This document shows positions 7,255 to 9,136 of a stretch of 9,136 nucleotides of DNA, piece after piece (position 1 is the stretch's first letter; every line of letters starts with the position of its first letter). Source of the stretch: Alphaproteobacteria bacterium CG11_big_fil_rev_8_21_14_0_20_44_7 (lineage in GTDB: Bacteria; Pseudomonadota; Alphaproteobacteria; Rickettsiales; 21-14-0-20-44-7); assembly GCA_002787615.1 (NCBI GenBank), contig PCXJ01000120.1, positions 1 to 9,136 of the forward strand, in the 5' to 3' direction. The notes under the pieces were generated by a model that was given only the letters and a program-made list of their open reading frames with translations, was not told the origin of the DNA and ran no database searches. The position numbers were made by a program, and so were the translations under genes.

Positions 7255-8028
7255 ATGGGATTTGTACAAGGAATAGGCGCATTATTTCTAAATTTCCTTG
7301 CCGCCATAGGTAGGCTCAGCTTTTTTGCATCAAATGCCATATTCAACATATTCCGTCCCAGATTTTATTGGCGGAACGTCCTGCGACAAATGCTGGAAAT
7401 CGGCTATTACTCGCTTCCGGTTGTAGGATTGACCGCCATTTTCACAGGTGCGGTTCTTGCCTTGCAAAGCTACACAGGATTTTCCCGCTTTTCAGCAGAA
7501 AGTGCCATACCAAATGTTGTCGTGCTTTCTATGACGCGAGAGCTTGGCCCCGTCCTCGCCGGATTGATGGTCGCAGGCAGAGTTGGCGCGGCAATGGCAG
7601 CAGAAATCGGCACGATGCGTGTAACAGAGCAAATTGATGCGCTAACTACCCTTTCCACAAACCCGATTCGCTATCTCATTGTACCGCGCATGGTTGCAGC
7701 CGTAATCACCCTACCCTGCCTAGTGCTAATTGCGGATATTATCGGCGTATATGGCGGTTATCTTGTTGGCGTGCATAAACTTGGGTTCTCGCATGGCTCA
7801 TATCTCAAAAATACCATTGATTTCCTTGAGTATTTTGATGTTTACTCCGGCTTAGTAAAAGCGGCGGTTTTCGGTTTTATCATCTCGTTGATGGGCTGTT
7901 ATCATGGGTTTAATTCTCGCGGTGGAGCGCAAGGCGTTGGCGCTGCAACGACAAATGCGGTTGTGAGCGCATCCATCCTTATCCTGCTTTCAAATTATTT
8001 AATTACGGAGTTGTTTTTCTCAAAATGA
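7255..8028 (+). CDS. mlaE: MlaE-family ABC transporter permease (phospholipid/MCE type)
   Basis: Inner-membrane permease of the MlaE (YrbE, former DUF140) family, which with an MlaF-type ATPase and an MCE protein moves phospholipids between inner and outer membranes. The 257-residue length is typical. Visible are an interfacial N-terminal helix (about 5-32) and membrane segments near 54-72, 98-118, 138-172, 196-220 and 231-255. The family signature starts at Glu96: ELGPVLAGLMVAGRVGAAMA followed by AEIGTMRVTEQIDAL, the region that contacts the ATPase. The start is supported by AGGA 6 nt upstream. Its last four bases are the first four of mlaF (ATGA at 8025-8028), so the pair is translationally coupled. 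In alphaproteobacteria the exact lipid cargo and direction are not established by sequence; plant TGD1 is a relative. Confidence 0.93.
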   Translation: MGFVQGIGALFLNFLAAIGRLSFFASNAIFNIFRPRFYWRNVLRQMLEIGYYSLPVVGLTAIFTGAVLALQSYTGFSRFSAESAIPNVVVLSMTRELGPVLAGLMVAGRVGAAMAAEIGTMRVTEQIDALTTLSTNPIRYLIVPRMVAAVITLPCLVLIADIIGVYGGYLVGVHKLGFSHGSYLKNTIDFLEYFDVYSGLVKAAVFGFIISLMGCYHGFNSRGGAQGVGAATTNAVVSASILILLSNYLITELFFSK

Positions 8029-8816
8029 TTAGGTCGAAAAAAACAGAAAAAGAAACTAAAATTGAGCTTTGCAACCTCAAGAAATCCTTTGGCTCAAAAC
8101 TGGTGCTGGATGGGGTTGATATTGACGTGAAAAAAGGTGAATCATTGGTGGTTATCGGTGGTTCAGGCTCAGGAAAATCCGTCCTAATCAAATCCATCAT
8201 CGGCATTATCCAGCCTGATTCCGGAATTGTGAAAATTGATGGCAAGGATATTAATCACCTAACCGGCAAAGAATATCATGAATATCAATCACATATCGGG
8301 ATGCTATTTCAGGGCGGCGCATTATTCGACTCGCTCAAAGTCTGGGAAAATATTTCATTCCGCCTTCTAAATCGTGAAAGAGTCTCCAAAAAAGAAGCGA
8401 AAGAAATCGCTGTCGCTAAACTTGCGCAAGTGGGATTAAGCTCGGAAGTTGCTGATTTGCAGCCCTCGGAGCTTTCCGGCGGTATGCAAAAACGAGTTGC
8501 TCTGGCACGCGCAATCGCCACCAATCCGGAAATTATCTTTTTTGATGAACCCACCACCGGACTTGACCCTATCATGGCAGATGTCATCAATGATTTAATC
8601 GTGAAATGCAGCAAGGAATTGAATGCCACCACCGTTACCATTACCCACGATATGGCAAGTGCCCGCAAAATTTCTGACCGCATTGCCATGCTTTATAAAG
8701 GCAAAATCATCTGGCACGGCAATACAAAAGACATTGATAAATCTAAAAATGACTATGTGAATCAGTTTATACATGGCCACGCTGAAGGCCCTATCAAAAT
8801 GGAGTTAAAACGATGA
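8025..8816 (+). CDS. mlaF: MlaF-family ABC transporter ATP-binding protein
   Basis: Cytoplasmic ATPase expected to form a dimer that drives the MlaE permease in phospholipid transport. All nucleotide-binding elements are intact in the 263 residues: Walker A GGSGSGKS (45-52), Q-loop Gln96 in LFQGGALFDSL, signature LSGGMQKRVALARA starting at Leu150, Walker B FFDEPTTGLD with Asp174 and Glu175, and H-loop His208 in TITHDM. The LFQGGALFDSL and LSGGMQKR forms and the C-terminal QFIHGHAEGPI segment are typical of the MlaF/Mkl group rather than amino-acid importers, agreeing with mlaE directly upstream. The start overlaps the mlaE stop by ATGA; a GGAG lies about 14 nt before it, too far to be a strong site. 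Its own stop overlaps the next gene by ATGA. MlaD, MlaB and MlaC are not seen in the window. Confidence 0.93.
   Translation: MIRSKKTEKETKIELCNLKKSFGSKLVLDGVDIDVKKGESLVVIGGSGSGKSVLIKSIIGIIQPDSGIVKIDGKDINHLTGKEYHEYQSHIGMLFQGGALFDSLKVWENISFRLLNRERVSKKEAKEIAVAKLAQVGLSSEVADLQPSELSGGMQKRVALARAIATNPEIIFFDEPTTGLDPIMADVINDLIVKCSKELNATTVTITHDMASARKISDRIAMLYKGKIIWHGNTKDIDKSKNDYVNQFIHGHAEGPIKMELKR
8801..8804 (+). promoter_or_regulatory. GGAG ribosome-binding site of the terminal hydrolase gene
   Basis: GGAG lies 8 nt before the ATG at 8813, inside the last codons of mlaF. Good sequence and spacing support the 8813 start and the reality of the downstream gene although only its first third is visible. Confidence 0.6.
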
Positions 8817-9136
8817 AGATTATCTCAAATATTCTCTTTGTATATTTGATTGTACTGGTTTTGATGTTTTCTTTCCAAAGGGATTTTATCTATTTCCCAC
8901 AGCCAGAAATTGAATCTCCTGAATTTTATGGCTTGAATAATTTTGAGGAAACCAGATTGCCGAATAATGAGGGAGTCGAGGTTAAAGCTTGGCATAATGA
9001 TTTCAAAGAGCGCGAAACTACAATTTTATATTTCCACGGCAATGCTGAAACATTGAGCAATAATGTCGATTTGTATAAAAAGCTTGATGCTGCCGGACTT
9101 GGCGTTTTTGCGGTTACATATCGTGGTTATGGCGGC
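8813..9136 (+). CDS. Alpha/beta hydrolase, BEM46/ABHD13-like, N-terminal membrane anchor (3' partial)
   Basis: The 108 codons to the window edge are open, starting at an ATG that overlaps the mlaF stop (ATGA 8813-8816) and has GGAG 8 nt upstream. A Lys near the start and a hydrophobic segment (about residues 4-20, ISNILFVYLIVLVLMFSF) suggest an uncleaved membrane anchor. QRDFIYFPQ follows, a pattern typical of the YfhR/BEM46 hydrolase group. YFHGNAE (about 76-82) matches the oxyanion-hole HGN motif and VTYRGYGG at the end matches the strand and turn preceding the nucleophile elbow. The catalytic Ser, Asp and His lie beyond the window, so activity cannot be judged. Substrates of this group are poorly defined; esterase, lipase or thioesterase activity is possible. 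The tight coupling to mlaEF suggests, but does not show, a role in lipid or envelope metabolism. Confidence 0.82.
   Translation, partial: MKIISNILFVYLIVLVLMFSFQRDFIYFPQPEIESPEFYGLNNFEETRLPNNEGVEVKAWHNDFKERETTILYFHGNAETLSNNVDLYKKLDAAGLGVFAVTYRGYGG

Overview
The window is a 9.1-kb block of nine genes, all on the + strand. It carries conserved housekeeping functions: cytoplasmic proteolysis (clpP 3' part, clpX), outer-membrane assembly (lptD, surA), ribosome maturation (rsmA), peptidoglycan precursor supply (alr), a lipid-transport ABC pair (mlaE, mlaF), and the first 108 codons of an alpha/beta hydrolase that runs off the right edge. I see no tRNA, rRNA, CRISPR array, insertion sequence, phage gene or convincing terminator.

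The source looks like a Gram-negative alphaproteobacterium. LptD and SurA imply an LPS-bearing outer membrane. The clpP-clpX order, the GQACSMGSLLL active-site segment of ClpP, the LptD cysteine layout and the alr-mlaE-mlaF order all resemble alphaproteobacteria. The DNA leans to AT (by eye GC in the low forties), which fits a Rickettsiales-like or other AT-shifted alphaproteobacterial lineage. The exact order cannot be named from this window.

Layout: clpP (1-543, 5' cut by the window) and clpX (578-1867) are 34 nt apart. A 62-nt gap leads to lptD (1930-4092). SurA (4097-5362) begins 4 nt after lptD, and rsmA (5363-6184) begins on the base after the surA stop with a TTG codon. alr (6197-7228) follows after 12 nt. 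mlaE (7255-8028) follows after 26 nt and has the clearest ribosome binding site. mlaF (8025-8816) and the hydrolase (from 8813) each overlap the preceding gene by an ATGA. Nothing between genes exceeds 62 nt, so the set could be one long operon or two to three overlapping ones; likely breaks are the 62-nt gap before lptD and the 26-nt gap before mlaE.

How the genes fit together: ClpX unfolds substrates for ClpP. SurA escorts outer-membrane proteins, and LptD is a known client in E. coli. The lptD-surA-rsmA run matches the widespread lptD-surA-pdxA-rsmA cluster with pdxA missing. MlaE and MlaF would form the membrane and ATPase core of a phospholipid transporter, but the substrate-binding MlaD is not in the window; the next gene is instead a membrane-anchored hydrolase. 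I found no undescribed system. The points worth a second look are the missing pdxA, the zero-gap same-frame surA/rsmA junction, the hydrolase coupled to mlaF, and the cysteine patterns of SurA and LptD.
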